Assembly (NCBI RefSeq): GCF_036346855.1
Contig: NZ_CP107841.1
Coordinates: 9,366,001 to 9,430,000, forward strand
DNA: 64,000 nucleotides
Source of the DNA: Streptomyces europaeiscabiei
Lineage (GTDB): Bacteria; Actinomycetota; Actinomycetes; Streptomycetales; Streptomycetaceae
Direction: 5' to 3'
The notes beneath the pieces were generated by a model. The model ran no database searches. It saw nothing but the letters and a program-made list of their open reading frames with translations, and was not told where the DNA came from. This document shows positions 26,810 through 35,919 of this stretch, in pieces. The position numbers were made by a program, and so were the translations under genes. Positions within the stretch are counted from its first letter, which is position 1; each line of letters opens with the position of its first letter.

Positions 26810-28171
26810 TCACAGCGTGCCGACGTCGGTGCGACGGCGGTCCTCCTTCATGGGCAGGGAGGTGACGGTGGCGCGGAGTTCGCGCTGGGCGGTGCCGGGG
26901 TTCCCCCACAGCACCGTCACCTCGGTGCCCGGTGCCGCCAGGTCGCGATCGATGACGCAGAGGGAGATGGTGCGGCGCAGGTGCGTGCTGTACGTGCGGG
27001 AGGTCGAGACGCCTACCGGGTGTCCGTCGACCAGCACCTGGTCGAGGCTGGCGCCGATCTTGCGCGGCATCTCCATGGGATCGGGCAACGGGCCGTCGCC
27101 GAACTGGGAGGCGAACAGGGCGATCACGTCCTCGTTGTTCCAGTGCAGGCCTGCCAGGTGGCGCGCCGGACCGCCTTCGGCCGCCTCCGCGGCCAGCGCG
27201 TCGCGTCCGATGAAGTCGTGGGAGGTGAGAGCTCCGCGACGGCCCCAGCCGAGCTCACCGGGACGGCGGAAGTACTCCGTCACGTCGGTCGGGACGAAAC
27301 TGCCGTCCGGCATCCCGCGGGGAAAGAGCTTGGGTGCCCCCGGCGTGATGATCGACGAAGGCAGGTAGTCGATGCCGACGGTCGCGATGCCCGCCTCGAT
27401 GTGGGCCACGAGTTGGGAGCGCATCCCCAGTTGGCGGATGCCGTGCTCGGTCCCGGCCTCGACGACCGCCGTCCAGATCGCGTTGGCGTCGTCGGCGGAC
27501 CCGTGCAGTTCGTACCCCAGCTCTCCGGAGATCCCCGAGCGCAGAATCCGCACGGGGATACCGCTGATACTGGTCATGCGGCTCCGGTTGAAGCCGATGT
27601 CCCGCAGGCTCTCGCCGGTCGCGGCTTCGAGTGCGAACAGCGACGTCGGACCCTGGATCTCGAAGATGAACAGCTCAGGGCTGATCACCTCGCTCTTGGC
27701 GTCCCAGCCGCCCTGGTCGATCTGCCAGGCGGTCCAGTCGACGCCGCCGCCGCTGTAGACGAACTCCTCCTCGGCCACCCGGTACAGCAGGCCCTCGGAG
27801 GCGATGTGGCCGCGTTCGTCGAGCTGGACGTGATGCTTGATCTGGCCGGGCTCGAAGCGTGACAGGTTGTTCATGCCGATGCGGGTGAGCGCGGTCAGGG
27901 CCTCGCTCCCGCGGACGCGGAGCTTGCCGATGGCCGACCAGTCGCCGATATAGCACGACCGCACATGGGCCAGGCTCTCCTCGCCCCAGTTGGTGTACTC
28001 GTAGGGGATGAAAACGGGCGTCCACCGGAAGAGCAGACCCTTGACGTTCGCCTCGTCCTGCGCGGCGGCCGCCGGGCTGAACACCGCCGGCCGCTCCACG
28101 TCGAAGGGGCGGTCGGCCAGTTCCAGCAAAGCCTGGTAGCGGGCGCGCTGCCGATCGGTCAGATGCTCCAT
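26810..28171 (-). CDS. GcvT-fold tetrahydrofolate-dependent methyltransferase, LigM/DesA-like O-demethylase
   Basis: 453 residues. The fold is that of glycine-cleavage T protein: a folate-binding GcvT domain (about 40-330) and a C-terminal beta-barrel (about 370-450; VSTSRTYSTHLRRTISLCVID). It is longer than GcvT and shares the LigM/DesA layout, including SGGGVDWTAW and GELGYELHG. In Sphingobium such enzymes move the methoxyl methyl of vanillate, 3-O-methylgallate or syringate to tetrahydrofolate. Placement directly after the ligA/ligB-like pair supports an aromatic substrate. DMSP-demethylase-like or other methyl donors remain possible. ATG at 28171 with GGAGG upstream. Confidence 0.82.
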   Translation of the reverse strand: MEHLTDRQRARYQALLELADRPFDVERPAVFSPAAAAQDEANVKGLLFRWTPVFIPYEYTNWGEESLAHVRSCYIGDWSAIGKLRVRGSEALTALTRIGMNNLSRFEPGQIKHHVQLDERGHIASEGLLYRVAEEEFVYSGGGVDWTAWQIDQGGWDAKSEVISPELFIFEIQGPTSLFALEAATGESLRDIGFNRSRMTSISGIPVRILRSGISGELGYELHGSADDANAIWTAVVEAGTEHGIRQLGMRSQLVAHIEAGIATVGIDYLPSSIITPGAPKLFPRGMPDGSFVPTDVTEYFRRPGELGWGRRGALTSHDFIGRDALAAEAAEGGPARHLAGLHWNNEDVIALFASQFGDGPLPDPMEMPRKIGASLDQVLVDGHPVGVSTSRTYSTHLRRTISLCVIDRDLAAPGTEVTVLWGNPGTAQRELRATVTSLPMKEDRRRTDVGTL

Positions 28172-28332
28172 GGAATTCCTCCGCGGTGATGGTGGTGCGG
28201 CATCTCTGACCCGGAGGTGTTTCGCCGGGAAGCCGTCATTTCGCCGAGCCGCATACGCACGAGACAAATGGACGGGGTGGTCTGGGCCGCTGATTCGGCA
28301 GGCGACGAACATACGCCGCCCTGGTCACGCGG

Positions 28333-28620
28333 TCACGTCGTCACGTCGCCGACTTCCAGACCCTTCAGCTGCTCCAGGTAGAACGCCATCCATTCCATGG
28401 AGAAGCCGCCGTTCAGCCGGAGGGCGAAGTTGTAGAGCAGGAAGGGGTGGACACCGAGCTGGAACAACTCGCGGAGGTCGGTCCTGGCCAGCGCCTCCCG
28501 CTCCTGATCGGTCAGGTCGCGGCCGGCGAGGACGGCCTCCGGGGCTCCCTTGAGCTGCTTCGCCAGGTCGCCGTCGGCGGCGACCTCCCACAGCACCCGG
28601 TTGGTGGCGTACCGGCTCAT
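28333..28620 (-). CDS. ligA: extradiol dioxygenase small subunit (LigA family)
   Basis: 95 residues, helical: LTDQEREALARTDLRELFQLGVHPFLL and FALRLNGG match the LigA subunit, which packs on LigB and closes its active site. It is shorter than LigA of Sphingobium (about 139). The ATG at 28620 overlaps the stop of the catalytic-subunit gene (ATGA), so the two are made in equal amounts. Confidence 0.85.
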   Translation of the reverse strand: MSRYATNRVLWEVAADGDLAKQLKGAPEAVLAGRDLTDQEREALARTDLRELFQLGVHPFLLYNFALRLNGGFSMEWMAFYLEQLKGLEVGDVTT

Positions 28621-29501
28621 GGGGCCACCACCTCCGATACGGGGACGGACCCATGGTCACCCCAGGCCAGGAAACCGGTCGGCGGGGCGAAGGTGCAGGC
28701 GACCTTCTCGGCGTAGTCCGGGGTGGCTCCCCCCACAGCGCCGAGTGCGAAGAGGAAGTCGAGGAATCCCGGGGTGCCGCTGCCGATCGCCGCGAGCGAC
28801 TCGTAGGTGGTCTCCTTGATCAGCGACGCCGTGTCACCGGCGGTGATCTGCGCCCATACCCGCTTGTCCCACGCCGTCTCCGGCTCGGTCTGGAACCGTG
28901 CCATGGCCGGGTTCCCGATCGCGTTGGACAGGTGGCCGCTGGCGATGATCGCCACCCGCAGGTCGGCCGGGTGCGCCTCCACCATCTCGACGATGGCGGC
29001 GCCGAGGTCGTAGAAGCGACGTCCGGTGGCCACCGGGGGAGCCATCACGTTGGTGAAGATCGGAACGACCGGTAGGTCCTGCTCGGGCCTGAGGAAGCTC
29101 AACGGGACGGTGAACCCGTGGTCGAGCAGGAAGTCATCGCTGTAGGAGAAGTCGATCCCGCGCTGGAGGCCGCCGCGCAGCAGGTGCCGCGCGATGTCCC
29201 CTTCCAGGGCGGTGTCGTAGGGGCCGATACCGAACAGCTCCTGCTCGTGCGGGAACGGGCCACGCGCCCGGACCGCCTTGCCGATAAGGAAGGTCGGCAT
29301 GTTGTCGTAGAACCACTGGTTGAAGTGGTCCCCGGAGACCACCACCAGCACGTCGGGCCGCGCTGCGGCGAGCCGCGCGCGCAGTTCCGCGAAATGGGCC
29401 ACTGATCGCTGCAGCGGCTCGGGAGCCGCCGACCCGCCGGCGGCAACGCCGGGGAGCAGCGGGTCGTGGGGAGTGCACAGCACTTGGACGACGCTGGCCA
29501 T
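28617..29501 (-). CDS. ligB: extradiol ring-cleavage dioxygenase catalytic subunit (LigB family)
   Basis: 294 residues. Class III extradiol fold with Fe(II) ligands H12 (VLCTPHDP) and H59 (VVSGDHFNQW), and further conserved H128 (LLDHGFTVPL) and H190 in IASGHLSN, which matches the general base of LigB. The glutamate ligand is probably one of E230/E234. LigAB-type enzymes open protocatechuate, gallate or 3-O-methylgallate at the 4,5 position using O2. Coupled to ligA and followed by the demethylase gene. ATG at 29501, AAAGGTGAT ribosome site. The natural substrate is inferred only. Confidence 0.9.
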   Translation of the reverse strand: MASVVQVLCTPHDPLLPGVAAGGSAAPEPLQRSVAHFAELRARLAAARPDVLVVVSGDHFNQWFYDNMPTFLIGKAVRARGPFPHEQELFGIGPYDTALEGDIARHLLRGGLQRGIDFSYSDDFLLDHGFTVPLSFLRPEQDLPVVPIFTNVMAPPVATGRRFYDLGAAIVEMVEAHPADLRVAIIASGHLSNAIGNPAMARFQTEPETAWDKRVWAQITAGDTASLIKETTYESLAAIGSGTPGFLDFLFALGAVGGATPDYAEKVACTFAPPTGFLAWGDHGSVPVSEVVAP

Positions 29502-29988
29502 CGATCACCTTTCACCATGGAACCCTCCAGGCAGACCGGCCCTACAGAGGGGATCTCCACATTCGGTGGTAACAGCGTGAGCGGTGCGAGGTCGTTGTGG
29601 AATAGCGGAACCTGTATGCGCACTATCCACGGAGCGAATGGTCCGACGACGTTCGTCGTGTGGCGTTCCGTTCCCCGGAGCAGTGCCACCAGCATGGGAG
29701 GGGGCGCCAGATCCTTGTATTCCGCCCCGCGGTGCGAGCCGTCCCGAAGCGCAGACACGGCGTGCGCTCGGGTATTCAACTGGTCCATGCCTGCGATATG
29801 AAACCGGGTATTGGACGCGGCTCGGGCTACCCACAAGATGGTTCTGCACCACGGGAGTTCGGGGTTTCCACAGCGGAGCCGCCGGGCTTCCCGGTGCTCA
29901 CCGACGCTCGTTGGCATTCGGCCCGGACGTCTCTCATCGCCCTGCACCGATCTCCTCAACCTGCCCTGACGCACCCGGGAGTCCTGCC
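29502..29988. other. divergent promoter region of the ligB and monooxygenase genes
   Basis: The 487 bases between the two outward-facing genes must hold both promoters. No near-consensus -35/-10 pair or clear palindrome was found. The frame of the monooxygenase stays open upstream of its TTG, but the composition is not coding-like. Confidence 0.5.
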
Positions 29989-31116
29989 TTGTCCAGCATC
30001 CAGAACGCGCTCATCGTCGGCGGGGGCATCGCCGGCCTGACCGCCGCGACGGCCCTGTCCCGTACCGGAATCTCCTGCGACGTCGTCGACCTGGCGGACG
30101 GTCCGGCCGGGGCCGCCATCTCACTGCTCAACCGGGCCGTCGACGGTCTCGCCGAGATCGGAGTCCTGGATCAGTGCCTGGACGAGGGGCTGGCGGTGTC
30201 CCCGCAGGACATCTTCGCCTACTTCGACGCGGCGGGGAAACCGGTGTCCACGCCGCCCATGCCTCCCGCACCGACGTCCGCTCTGCCGCACGGCATCCTC
30301 ATCTACCGGCCGGCCCTGGCGAACATCCTCAGGCGAGCCGCGGAGGGGGCCGGCGCGAGCGTGCGCAACGGTGTGGGTCTCGCCGGGCTGCGGCAGACGG
30401 AGGACTCCGTCACCGCCACCCTCACCGACGGGTCGGAGCGGGCGTACGACCTGGTCATCGGCGCGGACGGCATCCGGTCGACGACGCGTTCGCTCATTCT
30501 GGGGGACCAGGTGACCCCGGCCTACTCCGGCCTCACGATGTTCCGATGGGTCGCCGACGGGGTGCCGGACGTCGGCCCGATCGGGCACTACGAGTCGGAG
30601 CACCTCTGCGTGACCCGGCGGCAGCGGGACGGCGGCCTCTACCTCGCGACCGGCCGCGAATTCCCGGAGCGCCCGCGGATCGATGCGGCACAGGCCAGGC
30701 AGATCGTCCGGGAGAACCTCCGCTCGTTCACCGCGCCGCTGATGCGCGCGCTGGAGGAGCGGCTCACGGACGACACGAGGATCATCGTCAACGACTACGA
30801 CTGGCTGCTCGTGTCCGAGCCCTGGTCCCGGGGCCGGGTCCTGCTGATCGGCGACGCCGCGCACGCCACCACTGCCCACCTCGGCGCGGGCGGGGGCATG
30901 GCGATCGAGGACGGAGTGGTCCTCGGTCAGGAGTGCGCGGCCGGAGGCCCGCACCAGGACGTGTTCAAGCGCTTCATGACACGGCGCTTCGAGCGGGCTC
31001 GTCTGGTCGTGCAGACCAGCGTCGAACTGGACCGCATGCAGCAGCGGGGCGAGCCGATCGCCGCCCAGAACAAGGTGCGGGGGCGGGCGATGGAGGCTCT
31101 GTCCAGCCCCTACTGA
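29989..31116 (+). CDS. FAD-dependent aromatic monooxygenase
   Basis: 375 residues from a TTG at 29989 preceded by CGGGAG; the frame is open further upstream but without family likeness. FAD-binding GXGXXG variant LIVGGGIAGLTAATAL at the N-terminus, the DG motif DLVIGADGIRSTTR (about 160) and the second FAD motif GRVLLIGDAAHATTAHLGAG (about 280). This PHBH/UbiH-type group hydroxylates phenolic rings using NAD(P)H and O2. Divergent from ligB; it may add the hydroxyl needed before ring cleavage. Confidence 0.92.
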   Translation: MSSIQNALIVGGGIAGLTAATALSRTGISCDVVDLADGPAGAAISLLNRAVDGLAEIGVLDQCLDEGLAVSPQDIFAYFDAAGKPVSTPPMPPAPTSALPHGILIYRPALANILRRAAEGAGASVRNGVGLAGLRQTEDSVTATLTDGSERAYDLVIGADGIRSTTRSLILGDQVTPAYSGLTMFRWVADGVPDVGPIGHYESEHLCVTRRQRDGGLYLATGREFPERPRIDAAQARQIVRENLRSFTAPLMRALEERLTDDTRIIVNDYDWLLVSEPWSRGRVLLIGDAAHATTAHLGAGGGMAIEDGVVLGQECAAGGPHQDVFKRFMTRRFERARLVVQTSVELDRMQQRGEPIAAQNKVRGRAMEALSSPY

Positions 31117-31185
31117 GCGCCCCGTGCCCAGGCGCGTGCGGACCGCAGGCCCACGCGGGCCGGCGAGCATGGCGACGCACGACCG

Positions 31186-31226
31186 CCGGACCGGGCGTCG
31201 CCCCTGACGGACGGCGCCCGGTCCGG
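31186..31226 (+). terminator. strong hairpin after the monooxygenase gene
   Basis: CCGGACCGGGCG (31186-31197) and CGCCCGGTCCGG (31215-31226) form a perfect 12-pair stem with a 17-base loop, 70 bases past the stop. Confidence 0.75.
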
Positions 31227-31302
31227 TGCGCTCATCGAGGCGCGCCTGCGCGCTCACCGGACTTCGACCCCCGTCGAAGCACCACGCTCACGTCACCGCC
31301 CG

Positions 31303-31707
31303 CTCACGAGCCGGAGGCCGGGGACGATCCGGTCAGGAAGCCCTCGTCGTCCCGGTACGGCTCCAGTTCGTCGGCGGTGACCAGCCATGGGCCCGGGGTG
31401 CCGGCGAAGTCCTGCCCTCGGCCGGGCCCAGGCCGACCCTCAGCTCCCGGCGCTGCAGGTCGCGCGCGGACCAGTCGTTGAGCACCGTGCAGCCGAAGAC
31501 GGCATCACGGGCCTGCTCCGGAATCGGCGACCCGCCGCGCCTGCCGACGACTGCGGCGACCTCGAGCGCGAAGTCGAGCAACTCCGAGCCGGGCGGGACG
31601 GCGACGTCGTCACGGGCGCCGACGAGCGCGTAGGGGTTGGCGAAGCAGAAGGTGGGTGCCTCGTGCCACTCCGGCATCACTCCGCCGTCGGTCATGCTCC
31701 GTACCAT
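31303..31707 (-). pseudogene. fumarylacetoacetate hydrolase family protein, decayed
   Basis: From 31707 the minus strand reads FCFANPYALVG, DFALEVAAVVGRRG and CTVLNDWSARDLQRRE, the core of an FAH-family enzyme including metal-site glutamates. After GLGPAEG (about 31412) one base is missing; the next frame continues GQDFAGTPGPWLVTADELEP and ends at 31303. The N-terminal third is absent or scrambled, and the C-terminal third is missing. Not functional. Confidence 0.8.
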
Positions 31708-31920
31708 CCCCCGTACGAGGTCGAGACTGCCCTTCCCCCGGGAGGGCGTGCAGCCCTACCTCGGAGGGGACACCCGAAGACGTCCTGCCCTGGGACTCCC
31801 AGGTCGTGAACTTTCATCGACCCGGACCGGCGAGGTGGAGGGGCGGCGGAGCGAGCGTGTTCGACGGACGTCGGTCGACGATGACGTCGTGCACCACGGG
31901 CACGATGGGCTCCTTGCCCG

Positions 31921-32907
31921 TCATTTGACGGCGAGGGGGTTGACCGGTGCGCCGACGGCGCCGGTCACGGGCAGGGGGGCGGCCACGAGAAGGAACTCGT
32001 AGACGCCGTCGGCGGCGCAGTCGACGGCCAGGGTGTCGAGGTCCCACAGCTCCCCGATGAACAGGCCGATGTGCGGGATGGCGACCTGATGCAGCGGCTG
32101 GAAGGCGACATCGAACTCGTTCGGGCGCACCTCGAAGCCCCAGGTGTCGGTGGCGATCCCGGCGATCTCGGAGGAGTGCAGCCAGTCGGCCGTGGCGAAC
32201 GACAGACCGGGGGCGGGACCGCCCGCGTAATCGCCCCAGCCGTCGCCCGCGGCGATGCCGCGCCGGGCCCGGGTGAGCTGGCCGGTGCGCACCAGCAGCA
32301 GGTCGCCGCGCCCGACCCGGGCGGTCTCACCTTGCGCGGCGATGGTCGCATCGAGGTGTTCGGCGGTGATGGCGAAGCCGTCCGGCAGTTCGCCCTCGGC
32401 TCCGATCGTCCTGCCGACGTCGAGCAGCACGCCCCGGCCGGCGATCCTGTCGGCCACGGTCTCGATGCCGGTGAGCCTGTCTCCCTCGCCGGTCACCACC
32501 TGTGAGGCGCGGCGTCCGTTGTAGGCCGTGCCGTGGTCGAAGATGTGGCCGAGGCCGTCCCACTGGGTGGAGGCCTGCAGCGGCATGAACACCACGTCGT
32601 CCGCGCCGCCGAGCCCGTGCGGGAACTCGGCCGGGCCGAACTCGGCGTCCAGGCCGGAAGAGAGCATGGTGTGCACCGGGTTGGTGCGCCGCCGCCACCC
32701 CTTCTGCGGACCTTCCGCGTCGAAGCGCTGGGCCAGCGAGAAGCTCACGCCGCGGCGGGCCAGCCCCGCTCCCTGTGCCCGTTTGGCCTCGTCGAGGAAG
32801 TTCAGCGTGCCGAGGACGTCATCGGCGCCCCAGCGGCCCCAGTTGGAGACGCGCGCGGCCGCGGCGGCGATGGCCCCTTCGGGATCGGAGCGGTCGAACG
32901 TGGTCAC
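31921..32907 (-). CDS. cyclase-family protein (kynurenine-formamidase-like, PF04199)
   Basis: 328 residues. The family metal-binding pattern is represented by STQWDGLGHIFDHGTAYNG (about 115-135), where H/D residues normally bind Zn or Mn, with later LLLVRTGQL and HQVAIPHIGLFIGEL. Members hydrolyse amides or esters and occur often in aromatic-degradation clusters. It may act on a ring-cleavage product or lactone. ATG at 32907, GGAGGAAGACC ribosome site. Confidence 0.88.
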   Translation of the reverse strand: MTTFDRSDPEGAIAAAAARVSNWGRWGADDVLGTLNFLDEAKRAQGAGLARRGVSFSLAQRFDAEGPQKGWRRRTNPVHTMLSSGLDAEFGPAEFPHGLGGADDVVFMPLQASTQWDGLGHIFDHGTAYNGRRASQVVTGEGDRLTGIETVADRIAGRGVLLDVGRTIGAEGELPDGFAITAEHLDATIAAQGETARVGRGDLLLVRTGQLTRARRGIAAGDGWGDYAGGPAPGLSFATADWLHSSEIAGIATDTWGFEVRPNEFDVAFQPLHQVAIPHIGLFIGELWDLDTLAVDCAADGVYEFLLVAAPLPVTGAVGAPVNPLAVK

Positions 32908-33024
32908 AGGTCTTCCTCCGTGGAGTTCCGATCAGGGATCGGCGGCAAAATCATCGGGACTTCGTCATGGGTGCGGTTCCCACCGCGGGATCGGACCGAG
33001 GAGGCGGGCGGCGTTGCCACCGCG

Positions 33025-33545
33025 GGATGGCGTCGGGAGTAGGCGTTCAGCCGCTCGCCGAGGGTGCAGCCCAGGGGTGGATGAACACGGCCGTGCCCAG
33101 TTCCTCGGCGGCGGCCCAGAAGTCGGCCGGCGACGGGTCGTCGAGTTCCCGGCCCGGGCCGGCGGAGGTCGTGATCTGTACTTCCCGCGTACCGAGATCG
33201 CGGACCGCTGTCACCCGCTGGCCGACGGCCAGGTCGGAGTACCGCAGCGTCACGGCTCCGATCGGAAGCAGCCGAGCCGGTTCCTTCGCGCACCACGCGG
33301 CGACGCCCTCGTTGCCCACCGCGACGATGCGGGTGGCCGCTTCCGGTCGGCCCACGCACGCGGCAGCGGTACTGCGCTGACCGCCTGCACCTGCACCTGC
33401 ACCTGCACGCGCGCGGCGTCCATCGCGGCCAGCCGCAGGTCGAGGTCGACCAGCTTGGGCCCGGGCTCGGCCATCTGCTTCAGGTTCACCGCCAGGGACG
33501 CCCGGCCGAGGGTGGCCGCGTCGGTCTCCCGCCGGTCGTACTCGG
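33025..33545 (-). pseudogene. amidohydrolase-2 family protein, decayed
   Basis: Fragments in different frames join into one amidohydrolase of the ACMSD / 4-oxalomesaconate-hydratase type. They are VDLDLRLAAMDAARVQVQ (about 33460-33400), then after a shift EGVAAWCAKEPARLLPIGAV and EELGTAVFIHPW (to about 33075), then after another shift GCTLGERLNAY (about 33030). The first break lies in a CTGCAC repeat. N- and C-terminal parts are lost. A lost LigJ-type or decarboxylase step of 4,5-cleavage metabolism is possible. Confidence 0.75.
33385..33408. repeat. hexanucleotide repeat, (CTGCAC)x4
   Basis: Four perfect tandem copies. On the coding (minus) strand they give a VQVQVQ run in the amidohydrolase remnant, at the point where its frame breaks, consistent with replication slippage. 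Confidence 0.85.
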
Positions 33546-33559
33546 TCGGCCGGCCGTAC

Positions 33560-34618
33560 TCAGTCGGTCGGGAAACGGCCGAAGTGGGGCTTGCGGCCCT
33601 GCAAGTCCTCGGCGACGCAGCGGTTGCGCTGCCGTCCGAGGTAGGTGATCTCACTGTCGATGACGTCGCCGTCGTGCAGGAAGCGACCGTGGTGCTTGCC
33701 GTTCCCGGGCGGAGAGCCCATGAAGACGATGTCCCCGGGGGTCAGCCGGACGTGCTCGGAGGCGTACGCCACGAACTGCGCCGGGTCGAAGATCATGTCG
33801 CCGGTCGGCCAGTCCTGCATGACCTGGCCGTTGACCTTCAGTGTGGTCCGGATGGTGTCGTCGAGAGTGAAGAACTGTGCGGGCACGACGAACGGCCCCG
33901 CCGGCTTGAACGTCGGCTGGTGCTTGCCCATCCAGTCGAAGCCCCACGGGATGTCGGTGCGGCGGAACTGGTCGACCGTGCCGAGGTCGTTGACGATCGT
34001 GTAGCCGGCGATCAGCGCTGTCGCCTCGTCCGGGGTGAGGAACCGACCGGAGCCGCCGACGACGACCCCGAGTTCGAGCTCCCAGTCGGGCTCGTCGCCC
34101 AGGGCCGGCAGCACGACGTCGTCGGTCGCCCCCACGAGCGAGGAGTGCATCCCGACCCAGGCGAAGGGAATCCCCTCTCGCGACCGGCGCTCCATGAACG
34201 CGAGATTGCGCTGGAAGAACTCCTCGTCGGTCTCGCCCGGCCGACGGTTGTGCTGGTTGAAGGCGTTCTTCGTCAGCATCTGCGCCGAATGCGTCTTGTA
34301 GTTGGCGCCGGCGCCCAGCAGGTTGGGATGGCTGAGCGGCGGCAGCGAACGCAGCTCCGCCAAGGGCCGGGTCGGTCGGGAGGAGTCGGTCCAGACCTCC
34401 TCGAGGAACTGGAAATTCCTGGTCCAGTCGGCGAAGACCTCGTGCAGATCGTGGAACCGGTCGGACAGGTCGGTGACCAGGCCGTCGGCGGTCACGAGGG
34501 CCGGGAAGGCACGTGTCTCGCCGGCGAAGGTACCGAGCGCGAAGGTTCCCGCGCGCAGCCCGGTCGCCGGGTCGATCGGATGTTCCGGAGCGCGCGTGAC
34601 AGGGGTGGTCTCATTCAT
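33560..34618 (-). CDS. fumarylacetoacetate hydrolase family protein
   Basis: 352 residues. Divalent-metal site in DWELELGVVVGGSG (two glutamates), later GYTIVNDLGTVDQ (aspartate), and the family ending GDIVFMGSPPGNG. The family includes acylpyruvate hydrolases, 2-oxo-hepta-dienedioate hydratases/isomerases and oxaloacetate decarboxylases, all acting on C-C bonds of ring-cleavage products. It is divergent from the LysR gene, so is its likely target. Two decayed relatives lie nearby. ATG at 34618; GTGACCCAT upstream gives only a weak ribosome site. Confidence 0.9.
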   Translation of the reverse strand: MNETTPVTRAPEHPIDPATGLRAGTFALGTFAGETRAFPALVTADGLVTDLSDRFHDLHEVFADWTRNFQFLEEVWTDSSRPTRPLAELRSLPPLSHPNLLGAGANYKTHSAQMLTKNAFNQHNRRPGETDEEFFQRNLAFMERRSREGIPFAWVGMHSSLVGATDDVVLPALGDEPDWELELGVVVGGSGRFLTPDEATALIAGYTIVNDLGTVDQFRRTDIPWGFDWMGKHQPTFKPAGPFVVPAQFFTLDDTIRTTLKVNGQVMQDWPTGDMIFDPAQFVAYASEHVRLTPGDIVFMGSPPGNGKHHGRFLHDGDVIDSEITYLGRQRNRCVAEDLQGRKPHFGRFPTD

Positions 34619-34953
34619 GGGTCACGTTTCCGTTTCGGTGACACTGGGTCGTGCGGGAGGCACGACACCTGGACGGCGGAAAGTCATGGATCACCTTTCG
34701 CCCTGGGCCTGGCCGACCGTTCCGGCGGACGACGAGGAGCCCGGACGACGGGCCGGCGGGAGGATGATCTGATTGTGACCCGGGCCACGAGGCCTGGGAT
34801 ATGCTCAGCCTTGTATGCGACCCATCGACGGAACGGATGCTCAGGCATCGACCGGCCGGTGCGGGTCGTTCGGCGAAGGTTGCCGAGCCGCACCGCTGTG
34901 CTGGTGGGATCGCCGGACCGCGCCTGGAACAGAAGCCGGGGGAGGACACCGCG
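34619..34953. promoter_or_regulatory. divergent FAH / LysR control region
   Basis: Between outward-facing genes, the usual place for LysR binding. ATGCTCAG occurs twice as a direct repeat (34801-34808 and 34837-34844), and GATGC-TCAG-GCATC (34836-34849) is a short palindrome around the second copy. These are the best candidates for the regulator's site, but no consensus was available to test them. Confidence 0.45.
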
Positions 34954-35919
34954 GTGACGTACAACTCGACTCCAAGCCCACCGGCAGGTGGCCGCACCTC
35001 AGAGCCGTCAGCCCGGATACTGCGCAACCAGGACGTGGCGACCCTGCCCGTCCTGCGTGCCCTGCTGGTCGAGCGCAACGTCACCCGGGCCGGCGAGTCC
35101 GTCGGCCTGAGCCAGCCCGCCACCAGCGCGGTGCTGGCCCGCCTTCGTCGCCGGTTCGGCGACCAGCTGCTGATCCGGGTGGGCCGGGACTACGAGCTCA
35201 CGCCGCTGGCCGCCGGCCTGCTGTCACGGATCGAGTCGGCCACCGAGGCGCTGGAGCGCGTGTTCGGCGACGACTTCGACCCCGCGACGACCAACCGGCA
35301 GTTCTCCCTCGCGCTCTCCGACTACACCGTCGCCATCCTGTTCGAGGAACTCAACCGGATTCTCGCCGAGGAGGCCCCCGGGGCCGGACTCGTCCTTCGC
35401 CCCCTCACCACCAGCTCCCACCTCGACGCCGACGCCCTGATCCGGCACACCGACGGGGTGGTCCTGCCGCATGAGCTGGTGCAGGGCTATCCCGGTCGGC
35501 TCCTGCTGCGCGACCGCTGGGTGTGCGTCGTGGCCGACAGCAACACGGCGATCGGCAGCGAGCCGACCCTCGCCGAACTTGCCGTCCTGCCGTGGGTGAG
35601 CCAGTTCACCCACTCCGATCCGGCCAGCTTCCCGGCGCTGCGCCACTTGCGGTCGAACGGCATGGAGCCGCACGTGGAGGTGGTGACCGACAGCTTCCTC
35701 TCGGTCCCGTTCCTGCTCGCCGGCAGCAACCGTGTCGCCTTCCTCCAGGAGAGACTCGCGCGACGCCTGGCACCCGTGGCGCCCGTGCGGATCGTGCCCA
35801 GCCCGGTGGACATCGGGCCGCTCAACCTGTCGCTGCGATGGCACCCGACCGTGAGCGACGATCCCGGCCACCGATGGTTCCGTGACGCGCTGGGGCGTGC
35901 GGCGGAACGCGTCGCCTAG
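34954..35919 (+). CDS. LysR-family regulator (NodD/NahR type)
   Basis: 321 residues from a GTG at 34954 with GGGGGAGG upstream. Winged helix-turn-helix about 25-85 (LPVLRALLVERNVTRAGESV and LSQPATSAVLARLRRRFGD), followed by a two-lobed ligand domain ending about 315. The DVATLPVLRALL start is characteristic of the NodD/NahR/LinR group, which responds to aromatic inducers. Divergent from the FAH gene; likely the activator of the island. Confidence 0.92.
   Translation: MTYNSTPSPPAGGRTSEPSARILRNQDVATLPVLRALLVERNVTRAGESVGLSQPATSAVLARLRRRFGDQLLIRVGRDYELTPLAAGLLSRIESATEALERVFGDDFDPATTNRQFSLALSDYTVAILFEELNRILAEEAPGAGLVLRPLTTSSHLDADALIRHTDGVVLPHELVQGYPGRLLLRDRWVCVVADSNTAIGSEPTLAELAVLPWVSQFTHSDPASFPALRHLRSNGMEPHVEVVTDSFLSVPFLLAGSNRVAFLQERLARRLAPVAPVRIVPSPVDIGPLNLSLRWHPTVSDDPGHRWFRDALGRAAERVA

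Noticed and set aside
31876..31905. TCGTGC / GCACGA hairpin past the cyclase gene
   Set aside because: Only six pairs with an irregular loop; too weak to call a terminator.
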